A stretch of 64,000 bases of DNA from Impatiens glandulifera (GCF_907164915.1 NC_061865.1:52038587-52102586), one strand, 5' to 3'. Counted from the stretch's first letter, positions 1 through 11,924 are shown. Notes: generated by a model from the sequence alone, not told the origin. Numbers and translations are program-made.

Positions 1-3000
1 AATAAATCAATGTCATAACCATCAATGCATTATTTTAATAATATATTATTAATTAAGATATGTTGTGTTTGAGTTACTCAATGTCTTCATTTCAATTGGG
101 CACAATCAAAGGAATTTTTTTTATTTTTTTATCATGGAGTGGAGTGTGATTGAAATAATATTTGGATTAAAATAAACATGTAGAGTACTTTGTAATATAA
201 ACACATCCTTATTTCCAGGTTACTAATAATAATAATAATAACAATTGCAAAAAAATCGTGCCTTACCGGTAATGTAGGTTCATTGTTGGTTGGTTTTGAT
301 TGACATATCATTTTATTAGTATTATTATTTTGAAAAAGGTTGGAAACGTGTGGATCCCACGTTGTACATCTTTATTATTATTATTATTAAAGTTGTCATA
401 TAAACCGCGTTACATAAAAGATAAATGGTACATGTAAGTTTCCTTTTAATCTCCACCCATAGTCTTAAAAGTTTTTTCTTTTTTCAAATCGAATAACTTT
501 TGTTATCTCATAAAACACAGACTATTTGATATTCGAACTATATCTATTTTAATATATAATAAATATAAAATAATTTTGTTAGAATTATTTGTTTCTTGAA
601 TTTTAATTTAACTTTTTAGGTGTGTTAGAAAGTTAGAGGAAGTTATGTCCGTTTTCTTTCCTGTTTTAAAATTTTAATAAAACGACACTAAGTCGTTTTT
701 CAAAAAAATATATATAAAATAAAAAAAAAAACGTGATTTAATGTTTAACTTAATTTATAATTAGTTAAGATGGGTATAAAATAAATTCATTTTCAACTCA
801 ATTTTTCAAGAAAATATTATGTATCTAGATTTGCAACATAAATGGAAACACTTTTTTAAAAAATAAAATAAAAATTGATTCTTTATTATATATTTATAAG
901 TCTATTTTTTTTTTAATATATTCCAAAATCGAATAAAACAATGTTATTTATTTATGGTAGGATTATTTCTCACTTAAAATCATGATATTTGTAATGGAAA
1001 ATTGAATTTATGAATTTGTAAATATTTAGTTGTAGCAATTAGTTTAGCACATAATCTCTTATCTCGATTTTCAAGTACTTAGAGTTTTGCTCGTTTTTTT
1101 AACATACATTGTTTTTTTTTATCTTTTCTTTCATCAATTATATCACACAATTTAATAACTAAAATATTCTTTATTTAAAATAAATTTATTTCATCATTAT
1201 ATATTAATAAGTTTTAAGATTTTTTACCAAAAAATAATCACTTACACAAAATCATCATTTTTTAAACAACCGTTTATTTTAATAAACTCAAACCGAACAA
1301 GTTCTTAGTTGATAAATTGCATGTGTAATTTGAAAAAAAAAATCATCAAAAAAAAAATCATCTTAACAAGGTATCATTTTATAGAATTTGCTAGTGGAAA
1401 TGAAAAAAAAAAAGAATACAACCTAAGACCTTAAATGAAAAAATAACAAGAAAAAAAAAAGGAATTAAGAAATCCTAAATAATAAATTATACTAAAAATA
1501 TTAAAGTTAAAGACAATAAGAGTCGGTTGTAAAGCAAGAGAATTCATGATTGAGTGTACAATTCTTCAAATTCATTCCATGTTATAAGAAAAATCAACTT
1601 TATTTTGTTCTCATAATTAAATTGTGATTACTCTTAAGCAATATTAATTCAAATGCTTATATATAATTATTTATTTTATTTCAGTCTTTAAATATATTAT
1701 TGATTTTTTCTCATTGAATTTACACAAAATATGCGCATTATAAATTAATTTTTTACTCATTAGTGGTGGAAAAAAAAACTTAACTAATTAGTTGGTTAAT
1801 TATTTTTTTACAATTTTTGTTTACGTGACCCTTTTATTGGGGCGGTTCTATATTAATATCACGAGACTCACTTCACTTTGAGACATTATTTTCACTTTGA
1901 GACATTATTAGTGAGAATCGAATTTAAAACATTTAATCTCCAAAATAACACTATTTCAAACCATATTGATACTAAAATTTATATTTACCTCTCATATGTT
2001 TTTGGATAAATGGTGTTTTGATTGTCGGATTGAAATGAAATAATTTGGAGGGATTATAGTTTTTCTTTATCTCGTTTTAATCCTACTTTAGCTTAAGTCA
2101 ACGTTGAATTTAAGTCATTTATTATTTTGTATAATTGAGTGAATAATCTAAGCTAACAACTAAATTAGTACACGTTTCTGTTTCTTTTACGTAAGTTTAC
2201 TAAATAAAATGAGTTTTTATAGGGCAATTATAATTTGGTAATATTTTCCCATATTTCACCTAAATTCATTTATTATACACCTAAGCCTAAGGTAGTATAT
2301 AACACATTGATTTTTTTAATAATTAAAATGTTTATATTGATACTAGTAACATTTTTTAAATTTTAATATGACGTTAACTAGTACAATAAAAAATTAAAAT
2401 TAAATAAGGTAATTAATTTGTCTGTAGCAAAGAGATATCTGCATTCCATGTGGCGAGAGCTCCTTCTTTCATGACTAATTGAAATACAAGTTACAATAAA
2501 TAATACATATCCTAATATTTTATTTAGAGAAATAATACATTTTATTCAATAATTATATATATATTACAAGAGTAATTATCATTTCTTTACTCCAAATAAA
2601 GAAAGAAATTTGTTTAAGGTAATAACGTGTGAGAAATTCTTAAAATTCAGAAGAAAACAAATATATATTCCACATGAAGTAATGTTTGTACATAATCATT
2701 ACCCGAAATTCAAGGTGTCCTAAAGAAAACAAAAATTGTTATTACTTATTATATTTATGAGTTTTGTATTATAATTAATAAATAATTTAATTTAGTTAAA
2801 TTTAATGTTAATATATAGAATGAACTCAAAGTCGATTTTTATTAACGTAGAAAGTTGCATTATCTCGATCTCAACTTAGTAAATTCAGGGTGTTTACGGA
2901 GAATGTCATTAACCCTCGAATTTCGATTATCATTAAAAGAATGAGTTAGAAATTAGAGTTAGATATGTTTTGAATATAAAATAAGAAAGAAAAATAGAAA

Positions 3001-3150
3001 GCTTGAACCTAATCTAACAAAAATTCAATAAAAATATATTTGTAATTAAGAATAAAATCCAAGATAGGATATACACAATTATTTTAAAAATTACTAAACT
3101 ATTAATCTTTTTTTTATATAGAATTTTAAATTCCGTTCCACCTCAATACA
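1..3150. other. AT-rich intergenic region, no gene seen
   Basis: No open frame with recognisable protein similarity was found on either strand. The sequence is mostly homopolymer A/T runs and ATT trinucleotide stretches, for example 226-241 and 371-389. A 19-bp motif, TTCACTTTGAGACATTATT, is directly duplicated near 1873-1912. Positions about 1079-1304 resemble a degenerate Tourist-like MITE: a GTTTTGCTCGTTTTTTTAA end on the left and an ACCGAACAAGTTCTTAG end on the right. Confidence 0.6.
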
Positions 3151-3163
3151 ACTAATAACTTTA

Positions 3164-3423
3164 AGCCTTGTTCGTTATAGGTTTTATTTTAATTTTTCAA
3201 AATCAAATTTAAAATCAATCACTTTTCATATATCATTCATTTCATTAACCAAAATATTAAAATACCCTTTATTTTAAATTATTATTTTATATTTTATTTA
3301 TATATATCAATACCCCTTTAAGTATTTAAAAAAAAATAATCATTACCTCCTCAAAATCATCACCCATCATTCAACTTTTCTCTCTCTTGATTTTTTAAAA
3401 AACCCATAAACGAACAAGTCCTA
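3164..3423. mobile_element. Tourist-like MITE, about 255 bp
   Basis: The left end reads GCCTTGTTCGTTATAGGTTT and the right end is its imperfect reverse complement, AACCCATAAACGAACAAGTCC. Both ends abut a TAA trinucleotide, consistent with the 3-bp target duplication of PIF/Harbinger-type MITEs. The interior is AT-rich and non-coding. An internal motif, roughly CATTAACCAAAATATTAAAATACCC, recurs in similar elements near 29.6 and 33.2 kb, so this looks like a local family. It sits about 300 bp upstream of the caleosin gene. Confidence 0.6.
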
Positions 3424-3579
3424 AGTTTATATCCATTTTTTTTTAATTTTAATTTTTTTTTTCTGATATATATATTCATACTTTCAAATTAAAAAAGAAA
3501 TGAGAAAAATACAATATAAATCTGAAAAGCATGGCACAAATAGTGTGTTAAATAATTGTTAGCCGTTTTACTTTCTTTT

Positions 3580-3724
3580 CACATTTCTCTTTCTTTCTCT
3601 CTCTCTCTTCCCCTGTTTTTATTCTCCTATTTAAACAAGTATCCTTCTCCTCTGTTCTTAAAGCAATCTTAAATCTCTTCCTTCTCTCATAAGAAATACA
3701 GATCAAGAAAGAAAGAATCCATCC
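3580..3724 (+). promoter_or_regulatory. Caleosin core promoter and 5' leader
   Basis: A CT-rich tract (TTTCTCTCTCTCTCTTCCCC) at about 3590-3613 precedes a TATTTAAA box at about 3628-3635. The box lies about 90 bp upstream of the ATG, as expected for a plant polymerase II gene with a short leader. The start context is CCATCCATGGCG, a good plant initiation context. Confidence 0.6.
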
Positions 3725-6299
3725 ATGGCGTTGTTGAAGGTTTCAAGTACAGACGATCTTCAGAATCATCATCATCACGACGATGAAAATGTTCTTCAAA
3801 AGCATGTTGCGTTCTTCGATCGCAACCATGACGGTGTTATTTATCCATGGGAAACCTTCCAAGGTTCGATCGATCCATTTCAATTCACTTTCATATTTTT
3901 TTTTTTCATTTATCGATTCGAATCTTCTTCTTCAGGATTACGAGCTATTGGCGCCGGTATTTTACTTTCCTCCTTCGCCGCCGTTTTCATCAACGCCGGC
4001 CTCAGTCGGAAAACTCGACCTGTATGTACTCTTTCTCTCTCTATCTCTAGAACCTTCATTTCTAATCTCAAAAATAAATTAATTATTTATTGATTTATTA
4101 GGCAATTATAGGTAAGACACATTTCTCTATAAATAAAATATATTAAAAAACTTATCAATAATTTCTAAAATAAAAATAAAATCTAACCTAGCATTTGTCC
4201 ATTTCTCATTAATTATCACTTTAAATTTATGACTAAAATCTAAAAAAACACTTATTTATATTAGTATTCTTTATATTAGTTTTTTTGAAAGTATTTTTTA
4301 TTATCTCATAATTAAAAATAAATAAAAAATTAATTTTTTGATAAATTTTAAATTATGTTATAAAATAAATTGATAATGTTTTTTTTTTGGCAATAGATGA
4401 AAATTTAAGTTTAAAATAGGCTCAAAATAATGAGGATCTGGATTTTTTTTATTTATTATTAAAAAGGTGACTTGTTTAAGTCAAATCACAAGAAATATGT
4501 TTATAAATGAAGATATAAAAAAAAGTTATTAATTTAATATCAATAATCACTTAAATTTTTATTATTAATTTTAATCACAATAACAAAGATTTCTCTAAGA
4601 TATGGGAATATTTTGTAATAATTTTATTTTGTAGGTAACAAAATTTTATTTAATAAAAAAATTGATTTATTTGGGTCAAATAACAGAATAACCATAATAT
4701 TTATACTTCAAAATATAAAAAGTAGAGTTAATTGATAATTTAAATAATTTTAGTGAAATAAAATTTTATTTTATTTAAATTAAATTAAAATAAATATAAA
4801 CTATTTTATGTAATAAAATTTAGTTTTGCAAATATCCATACCAATTTTCGCCTAACTAAATATAATAAATAATAGTATTAATTAAGAACAGTGACAGATC
4901 TGTCGGCTGGAAAATATTTTTTTTATGGTTTTATCTCAGTTTTATTATAAAATTAGGAAAAAAATAATTTTTAAAATTAAGACTTTAGAGGATAAAGTGT
5001 ATCTAAGAATAATGGTTTAGAGAGAGGAAAATTAGTGGGTAATTTTATCATTGATAGGAAAATTAGTGGGTAATTTTATTATTGATACGAGAAATTATTT
5101 GATTTGATGATTAATAAGATATTTAAGTTTTAGAATAAAAACTAGTTTAAAAACACACTTTCATCAAACGAGATCCAGAGGTGTATTGTAAGGTGGGGTA
5201 TACGTGGAGCGGTTTGGTTAGACAATTGATTGAAAATTTATTAATAAAATTTATTTGAAATAATTAAACCAATAATGTCAACTTTTGATACAATTGATAT
5301 TTTAAAATAAAATAATAAATAATTAAATGTGTGGCTGGTGTAAATTGGTACATTATATGCTTTTCAATTAATGATTTGGTTCAGTTTGGTAGCTACATTT
5401 GTTGATTTTATTTATTTGTTCACACACTAAATAATTATATATAAAATTTAATTAATAAATAATAATAATCATAAAATGTTTTGTATGAAAGGTTTTCTTT
5501 TGTTGAATTTTTTTAATTATTACTTTTTATATTTTTCACTTATATGGCATTTCAATGGTTATTTTACAAAATTTATGATAAATGATAATTCGACCACTAA
5601 ATTGAGTAATCGAATTATCAGTTACATTCGGTTTGGCCGGTTCAATTTTGACGAGTTTTTTCGATTTATTCATGGTGTAGGGAAAATTTCCGTCTCTCCT
5701 ATTTCCTATAGAGATAAAGAACATAGAGAAAGCCAAACATACAAGTGATTCTGGTGTATACGACACTGAAGGAAGGTATATTGATTATTTAACATTCTAA
5801 TATAGAGAATAGAAAAGTCTTATAATTTTCTAATTTAGCTCCATTACCAAAAACATTTAATTTAAATTTGGGGGCTAGAAAAAAACACACATTTTGACAA
5901 AACATGTTTGTGAATTTCTTGAAAGGTTTGTGGCAACAAGGTTTGAGGAGATGTTCAACCAGCACGCCCTAACATATCCCGACGCGTTAACTGGCGATGA
6001 ATTGAAAGCATTATTGCATGCGAATAGGGTTCCCAAAGACTATCTTGGATGGTAATTACTCGTCTTTTTTCACTTGTTTACGAGGAATTAGTAACGACAT
6101 TGTTAAATAACCGTCGATAAATGTTTACTTTGTGATCTCTAGGGTTGCGGCTTATGCGGAGTGGAAGGTTTTGTACATTCTGGGGAAGGATGAGAATGGA
6201 TTATTGAAGAAAGATTCTGTAAGAGGTGTATATGATGGAAGTCTCTTTCAGAATATGGAAGAAGGGATCAGAAAGAAGAAGGAAAAGATGAATTCTTAA
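3725..6299 (+). CDS. Caleosin / peroxygenase (five exons, 200 aa)
   Basis: Caleosins are calcium-binding, heme-containing peroxygenases of lipid droplets and ER that oxidise fatty-acid hydroperoxides. I join exons 3725-3863, 3936-4021, 5681-5775, 5926-6051 and 6143-6299, all with GT-AG borders and in frame throughout (603 nt). Residues 32-43 form one EF-hand loop ([12 protein letters not shown]). His27 and His95 are the two conserved heme-ligand positions. A hydrophobic stretch at about 50-70 precedes a P-rich segment ([11 protein letters not shown], 76-86) that takes the place of the proline knot. The C-terminal half carries [17 protein letters not shown] and VYDGSLF signatures. The length fits the short (low-molecular-mass) caleosins such as Arabidopsis PXG4-type proteins rather than the roughly 240-residue seed forms. 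Residues 15-18 are a four-His run. Intron 2 is unusually long (1,659 bp, AT-rich). The next supported gene is the snoRNA cluster, 4 kb downstream. Confidence 0.95.
5023..5083. repeat. Short direct repeat inside caleosin intron 2
   Basis: A block of about 29 bp (AGGAAAATTAGTGGGTAATTTT plus ATCATTGAT) occurs twice in direct succession within the long second intron. No function is evident. Confidence 0.5.
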
Positions 6300-7320
6300 A
6301 TTGCCAAATTGCCAAATTGCTCTGCCTTTATTGTTTAAATATATATATAATCCACATTTAGAGGATTGTTTAAGTAACTTATAGAATTGATGTGTTATTT
6401 GTATACATTGTGAATTATTATTGCTAATAATTGTTGATTTGTTTGTATGAAAATGTGAAGAATCAAATATATTGTGAAGTATTTTCTTTTATTTATATAT
6501 AGGGATCTCAAAATGCTTTGATTTAAAATATAATATTAGTGTTCACCATGACAGGAGAAAATGGAAGAAGAATGTCTTAAGCAATCTCGAGTTTTTTTGT
6601 TTTTTATTTAGTTTGAATGAATAAATATTATTAAATTTGTTAATATATATATAATTAAAATATATTTTAAAATATTATTTTATTTAAATTAACACCCCAG
6701 TATTTAAAAAAAATCGTTCAAAACGTTTTAAAAATCCAGTGATTCTTGAGAATGAAAGGTCTAATAATGACTAAAACAAATGTTTTCTTTTATGCATAAT
6801 GTACAGAATGAAAGTGACTTATTAATAATTATTATTTTTTAGTTTAAAATTAGCACTTTTCTAAATTATTCATTATCATTCACTTCAATTTAAAATTTTG
6901 ATTAGTTGAATAACCTAGTCATTTTAATTAAAACTTGTTTATTTTAAACAAAAATGAAAAAAATTGTTATCAACATTAGAAATACATTGGATTCTTAATT
7001 GAAAATATAATATATATTCCTTTTATTTATGATTGATGTTTAACAAAAATAAAAATAAAAAATACAATTAAAATCATTTTTCATTTAGCATTTAGATTGA
7101 TTTAGTACTTAGAAACCTCTTACATATAAGATTTGAATGAATTTTTTACTACTTTGACAATACATTGAGATGAACAATTTTTACTAGGCATAAAATTTCT
7201 CAATATTATTTATCAACCATCACAAATATGAGTTTTAGGACTATAGTCCACAATGTTCAATTTTTTAAAAACAAATTGATTTGTTTTATAAATAATAATA
7301 ATAATAATGTTTAATTTTAT
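6300..7320. other. Caleosin 3' flank, AT-rich, no gene
   Basis: The 3' untranslated region of the caleosin gene should occupy the first few hundred bases. The stop is followed by a doubled TTGCCAAA motif at 6300-6317. The rest is AT-rich without coding signal. Confidence 0.55.
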
Positions 7321-7324
7321 TTTT

Positions 7325-7424
<100 letters not shown>

Positions 7425-7484
7425 GTAAATAGATATTTGAGTCGGATCATGGGTTGACCCACCCATAACTTCAAACGGTTAAAA

Positions 7485-7562
7485 ATAAAAATAAAAATGT
7501 AATATATACGTTTCGAATTTGCAACCTAACAAAATAAGTACAACCCTTTAACCAAGTGTGAT
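7485..7562 (-). mobile_element. tRNA-like SINE fragment (minus strand)
   Basis: Read on the minus strand this gives CACTTGGTTAAAGGGTTGTA followed about 20 bases later by GGTTGCAAATTCGAAACG. The second block matches a polymerase III box B (GGTTCRANNCC-like), and the first resembles a degenerate box A region. No full tRNA fold is possible. It is interpreted as the head of a tRNA-derived SINE. Confidence 0.4.
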
Positions 7563-9960
7563 TGTGATGTGGTTAGCCGAGGGATAAGAGGCCGGTAGCA
7601 AATGAGAGTGGTTAAAAAATATGAATCAAATGTGTGATTGTGATGTGGTTAATATAGGGATAAGAGGGCGGTAACAAATAATAGTGTTTAAAAAATATGA
7701 ATTAAAGATTTGATTAAGTAAAGTGTCAGGTCACGAAGTTAAATGTCGATTGATATTGATGGTTGATTTGTCTATGGATAAAAGACGTGTGAAAGTGTTA
7801 TTGAGATTTGATTTATCGAGAGATAAGAGATTAATAAAAAAGGATTGTGAAGTCACGAGATTGTAGGTCAATTGAGATTGGTGGTTGGTTTGCTGAGAGA
7901 TAAAAGACGTGTGATTGAGATTAGTGGTTGGTGTGTCAAGAGATAATATATACGTGAAAATGTGATTAAGATTGATGGTTGATTTGTCGATGGATAAGAG
8001 ATGTGTAAAAATATGATTGAGATTGATGGTTAGTTTACCGATGGATAAAAGACTAGTGAAGTGTGATTGAAATGTAATTTCCAAGTGATACGAGGTTGAT
8101 AACAAAGTATCATGAGGTGACGAAATTAAAGGTCGATTGAGATTGATGGTTGGTTTGCCGATTGATGAGAGACGTGTGAAAGTGTGATTTTGATTGGTAG
8201 TTGGTTTACTGTTAGATAATATGTCGGTAACATTAGGATTGATAGTTGGTTTGTCAAGAGATAAAGATAATAGTAACAAGGGACTGTAAAGTCACAAGTT
8301 TAAATGATTGTGATTGTTTGTTTGTTGATGGATCAAAGGCATGTAAGTGTGAAAGTATGAGGTTACGAGATAAGAGGTCGATTGAGATTGATAATTGGTT
8401 TACTAATGAATAAGAGGTCGGTAACATTAGAATAAATGATTAGTTTACCGAGGGATAAGAGGTCGATTTAGGTCGGTGGTTAGTTTATCGAGAGATAATA
8501 GAGGCATGTTAAAGTATGATTGGTGGTTAATGGTTGATTTGTCAAGTGATAAGTGGCGTGTGAAAGTGTGATGTCACGAGATGGAGAGGTTCATTGAGAT
8601 TGATGGTTGATTTGGCGAGAGATAAGAGGCGTGTGAAAGTAATTAGGTCACGAGATGAGATGTCAATTGACATTGGTGGTTGATTTGTCGGGGGATAAGA
8701 GGACGATAACAAATGAGTGTAAGATCACGAGATTAGAGGTCAATTGTGATTTGTACTTTGTTTATTGAGGATTTATAAACATGTGAAAGTATGAAGTCAA
8801 TAGTTAGTTTGCCGAGAGATAAGAGAGACGTGTGAAATGTGATTGTGATTGGTAGTTAGTGATTGGTTTGATGAGGGATAAGAGGCATGTAAAAGTATGA
8901 TGTCACGAGAGAGGTTCGTTAGGATTGGTGGTTCGTTTGGCGAGAGATAAGAGACGTGTGAAAATAATGAGGTCACGTGATGAGACATTAATTGGAATTA
9001 GTGGTTGGTTTATCGAGGGATAAGAGGTCATTAACAAAGAATCGTAAGGTCACGAGATTAAAGGTCAAATGTGATTAGTAGTTGATTTGTCGATGGATTA
9101 TGAGCTTGTGAAAGTATGAAGTCATGAGATGAGAGGTCGATGAGATTAGTGGCTGGTTTGATGAATAAGAAGCCGATGAGATTGAGATTGATAGTTGGTT
9201 TTCTGAGGGATAAAAGATCAGTAACAAAAAATCGTAAAATCACGTGATTAAATGTCATTCTGATTGGTGGTTAAAAATATATGTGAATGAAATTTTGATT
9301 GACTGAAGTGTGAGGTTACAATATTAGAGATTGATTGAGATTGGTGGTTGATTTTCCGAAGGATAAGAGGCGTCTAAAGTGCGAGGTTACGAGATGGAAG
9401 GTCAATCGGGATTTTGGTAGTTAATTTGACGAGAAATAAGATACGTGTGAAAGTGTGTGAGGTTATAATATTAGTAATGAGAATTGTCTATTGGGAAAAT
9501 TAATATTCATGGTTAAATGTGTGACTGAGATAGTTGATTGTCCGAAGTGTGAAAATGATGTCACAAGATGAGAGATCGATTGTATTGACGGTTGGTTTGC
9601 TGAAGTGAGGGTAAAGAGGTCGCGTTATTGATATGAGATGGTTGATGTACCAAATACTCGAGATGAGGTCACGAGATTAGTAATAAGATATTCGTTAGAG
9701 AACAAAAAATATTGGTGGTTAAATATATGAATGAAATTTGTTGGTTTACCGAAGAAGTGTGGGTAAAAAGGTTGGTGATATGATTAGATTGTTGATTTGC
9801 TAAAATTGATGATAAAAAATGTTTGTATTGTTGAGATGGTTGAGTGCAGAAGTGAAGCAACGAGATTAGTAATATGAGAGGTCTATTATGTAAGAAAATA
9901 TATTGTTAGTTAATCGAGAAATGTGAATAAAAGGTTGAAGAGGAAGAGGTCGGTGTTGAT
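7563..9960. repeat. Degenerate tandem array of GATTGAGATTGGTGG modules
   Basis: About 2.4 kb is built from shuffled, diverged modules. Module one is GATTGAGATTGGTGGTTGGT followed by TTGCCGAGGGATAAGAG. Module two is CGTGTGAAAGTGTGA or GTCGGTAACAAAG. Module three is AGGTCACGAGATTAGAGGTC. Order and spacing vary, so the array is not a clean satellite. The few open frames on the minus strand, such as 7731-8279, encode simple repeats of these modules and are not considered genes. Related sequence recurs at 19.6-20.6 kb and, inverted, at 63.7-64.0 kb. Confidence 0.85.
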
Positions 9961-10378
9961 GATAAAAAAGTTAAAGGAATGCTTTTTTTTTTAATCAAAT
10001 TTGTTATATGAATAACGAAACAACGATGAATGAGAGGAGAAAAACGATCACTAAGTTATTCTAACTATTGAAAGCTCTCTCATGTTTAGACCATAAATAC
10101 TGACGATGAAGAAGATAATGAAGACGATAAAACGATGATGTGTGATGACGACCACAAAAATGTGAGTATTTTAATTTCAATTTTGTTAATGTGATTTTTT
10201 TTATCCTTATAACCAAGAGCCTTATATTAGTTTTTTTTTTTTTAATTTACTTAATAATTATATATTTTTTTAATTTCTTATTGAGATGATGATTTAGATT
10301 AAATAATCTTATTTTTTGATTTTTTTTTTTCAAAAACTAATATTTTGAAAAATAAAAATAAAAAAATGAAGAAGCAGT
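9961..10378. other. Intergenic, no gene seen
   Basis: A GA-rich stretch with GATGA-type repeats (10100-10155) is followed by T-rich sequence. Nothing codes. The region separates the module array from the snoRNA promoter. Confidence 0.5.
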
Positions 10379-10383
10379 GACAA

Positions 10384-10500
10384 AGCCCAAATTAAACCTG
10401 GGCCTATGGCTATGGTGTTTATGGAAACCCTAACCAGCCTCGTCGACTCGTTCGCGCTATATATTTGTATCATCCTACCTCTTGAAAAACAGAACACAAG
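10384..10500 (+). promoter_or_regulatory. snoRNA cluster promoter: site II, telo box, TATA
   Basis: Two site II elements are present: AGCCCA (reverse of TGGGCT) at 10384-10389 and TGGGCC at 10399-10404. A telo box, AAACCCTAA, follows at 10425-10433 and a TATA box, TATATATTT, at 10458-10466. This combination is typical of plant promoters for ribosomal-protein and snoRNA genes. Transcription would start near 10490, some 70 bases before the first snoRNA. I infer a polymerase II polycistronic precursor on the plus strand. Confidence 0.8.
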
Positions 10501-10558
10501 ATTCAGCAGCAGCCATCTATTATATCTCTCATCTGTTTAATTATTTATTAATTTCTAT

Positions 10559-10666
10559 AAGATCGCTATGAGGACTTCATAAAATTCAAGCTCAACAGAC
10601 CGGAATGCAGGTTTCTCTTTATAAGAGATTCATGCGTGTCGATTACCTCATGAACTGAGCGATCTT
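10559..10666 (+). ncRNA. Box C/D snoRNA A1 (25S rRNA guide)
   Basis: A perfect 8-bp terminal stem, AAGATCGC (10559-10566) with GCGATCTT (10659-10666), encloses a C box ATGAGGA at 10568-10574 and a D box CTGA at 10655-10658. An internal D'-like CAGA is at 10596-10599. The 13 bases TCAAGCTCAACAG just before and overlapping it (10586-10598) are complementary to CUGUUGAGCUUGA, a highly conserved segment of eukaryotic large-subunit rRNA that I recall from 25S/28S sequences. If CAGA is the D' box, the fifth-base rule points to the G of UUGAG for 2'-O-methylation. The C box deviates from the consensus at one base. The small hairpin TTTCTCTTTATAAGAGA lies between D' and the second half. Confidence 0.8.
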
Positions 10667-10716
10667 CTCTTAAATGCATTTATTTGATCAAATCTTATGA
10701 ATTTGTTTTGTCGGAG

Positions 10717-10830
10717 ATTCAGATCACAATGACGATAAAAAGCTCCCTCTTCTGAATAAGAAGTTGTAGACAATTGTAGGCAGAATCGAACCTAATTTTA
10801 ATACTTGCCACTACTGAGAGTGATCTGAAT
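10717..10830 (+). ncRNA. Box C/D snoRNA B1
   Basis: A perfect 11-bp terminal stem, ATTCAGATCAC (10717-10727) with GTGATCTGAAT (10820-10830), flanks a C box ATGACGA (10729-10735) and a D box CTGA (10814-10817). A D' box CTGA lies at 10752-10755. The bases before D' (AAGCTCCCTCTT) are complementary to GGGAGCUU in the conserved 25S segment AAGUGGGAGCUU, with one internal mismatch, so a 25S target is plausible but weaker than for family A. This copy has the strongest stem of the six B copies. It sits between A1 and A2, consistent with a polycistronic transcript. Confidence 0.8.
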
Positions 10831-10921
10831 TTCCCAATTTTTAGTGTTTCTTTGTGTTCCTTGACATTGATTCTTCATTTTTGTTAATGTTTATATTTGT
10901 TAAGTGTATATATGGAGATAA

Positions 10922-11024
10922 ATTTGCGATGAAGACTTCATCAAATTCAAGCTCAACAGACCGGAATGCAGGTTTCTCTATTTTGAGAATTTTGCGTGTC
11001 GATTATATCATCAACTGAGCAATT
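10922..11024 (+). ncRNA. Box C/D snoRNA A2 (second copy of family A)
   Basis: This is a diverged duplicate of A1. The C box is ATGAAGA (10929-10935) and the D box CTGA (11015-11018). The stem is weaker: TTGC (10924-10927) with GCAA (11019-11022), plus partial pairing outside. The 13-base guide TCAAGCTCAACAG (10947-10959) is unchanged, which argues for retained function. It differs from A1 mainly in the stem, in the hairpin after D' and in the stretch before D. Confidence 0.7.
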
Positions 11025-11340
11025 ATCTCTCTTCAGTCTCTATTTTGGACCCGACAAAAACGGGTCAAATGTGCTGACCTAAAATGACTTGATGTTTCTT
11101 TTTTGGTTGAGTTTGTATTTTTTTTTTACTTTTTTTTAATGAATTTTTAAGTTACTTTATGATTTAGCTTCAATTTTGTATGTGAATTATTTACCATGAG
11201 TTGAATTAGGTAAATTGGGTCGAGTTTGGGTCAATAACAAATAAATATGTTAAGTTTATGTTAGAAATTTTGACACGTTCAAGTTAGTATTGTTGCTCAA
11301 CTCGAATCTACCAACTTGAAACAACCTGAATTGCTATTTT
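11025..11340. other. Spacer within snoRNA cluster
   Basis: T-rich spacer between A2 and the amplified B-C units. It contains GGACCCGACAAAAACGGGTC, an imperfect inverted motif, near 11047-11066, and GTTGCTCAACTCGAATCTAC near 11291. No further C/D pair with a convincing stem was found. Confidence 0.45.
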
Positions 11341-11361
11341 GATTGAATTGTATGAAAGATT

Positions 11362-11466
11362 GAGATTACAATGACTATAGTAAGCTCCCTATTCTGAAGT
11401 TGAAGTTGTGAACAATCGCAGGCAGAATCGAACCTAATTTAATATTTGCCAATACTTAGTGATCTT
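11362..11466 (+). ncRNA. Box C/D snoRNA B2 (degenerating)
   Basis: The stem AGATTAC (11363-11369) pairs with GTGATCT (11459-11465) using one G-U pair. The C-box position reads ATGACTA (11371-11377), D' is CTGA (11394-11397), and the D position is CTTA (11455-11458) instead of CTGA. The pre-D' stretch is AAGCTCCCTATT. Changes in both C and D boxes suggest poor or no snoRNP assembly. Confidence 0.55.
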
Positions 11467-11544
11467 AATCTCGATTTTCTTGTTTTATTTGAATTTTTGT
11501 TTTTTTCAAATTGTTTTTATATGATTCTGAGAAATGAATGCACG

Positions 11545-11636
11545 TTTGTGTGTCAATGATGATGAAGCAATATAATTTTTTCCAACACTTGGACTGAATT
11601 TTGATGTATTTAAAGCTTCTGAATTTGATACATAAA
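11545..11636 (+). ncRNA. Box C/D snoRNA C1
   Basis: The terminal stem is TTTGTGTGT (11545-11553) with ATACATAAA (11628-11636): nine pairs including two G-U. The C box is ATGATGA (11556-11562, with a second overlapping match 3 bases on). D' is CTGA (11594-11597), C' is TTGATGT (11601-11607) and D is CTGA (11619-11622). All four boxes are near-canonical. The pre-D' guide is TTTCCAACACTTGGA and the pre-D guide is TGTATTTAAAGCTT. I recognise no rRNA or snRNA target for either by eye. Confidence 0.7.
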
Positions 11637-11734
11637 CATGTTTTTAATATAATTTTATTAACTTCATTTTAACTATTTTATGTAGTTCAAAATGTTGTTT
11701 TTTTTATAAATTCAAGGTATTTTTGTGTGAGATA

Positions 11735-11860
11735 AAAAAATTGAAAAGCTAATTAAGCACATAACCTACAAATGCTTTAATCATTTAACTAAGTGTAAAA
11801 TTTGTTGCCTAATGGGTTTGAACTATATTACGTTAACCTGTAAATCCAAACCAACTAATC
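11735..11860 (-). mobile_element. Reverse-oriented SINE-like fragment in unit spacer
   Basis: Read on the minus strand, this spacer gives GGATTTACAGGTTAACG ... GGTTCAAAC-type box B sequence, then GTTAAATGATTAAAG and GGGTTATGTGCTTAA-like text. The same order (box B, CTGGTTAAATG, TGTTTGCGGG, TACTTAACCC) appears in the tandem SINE at 44.8-45.3 kb. Equivalent fragments sit in the next spacers near 12300-12430, 12840-12970 and 13430-13550, so the fragment was present before the unit was amplified. Confidence 0.5.
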
Positions 11861-11924
11861 TAAAATTTACTCGAATTGTTAATTTTTATATATTAGTTTG
11901 ATTGAATTTTATGAAAGGTTAGAT

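Noticed and set aside
7731..8279. A 182-codon minus-strand frame
   Set aside because: It translates the module repeats (LLSIDKSTINLNH-type). Neighbouring repeats are full of stops and no known family fits.
7563..9960. CRISPR-like array
   Set aside because: The repeats are irregular, diverged and without unique spacers, and the DNA is clearly plant nuclear.
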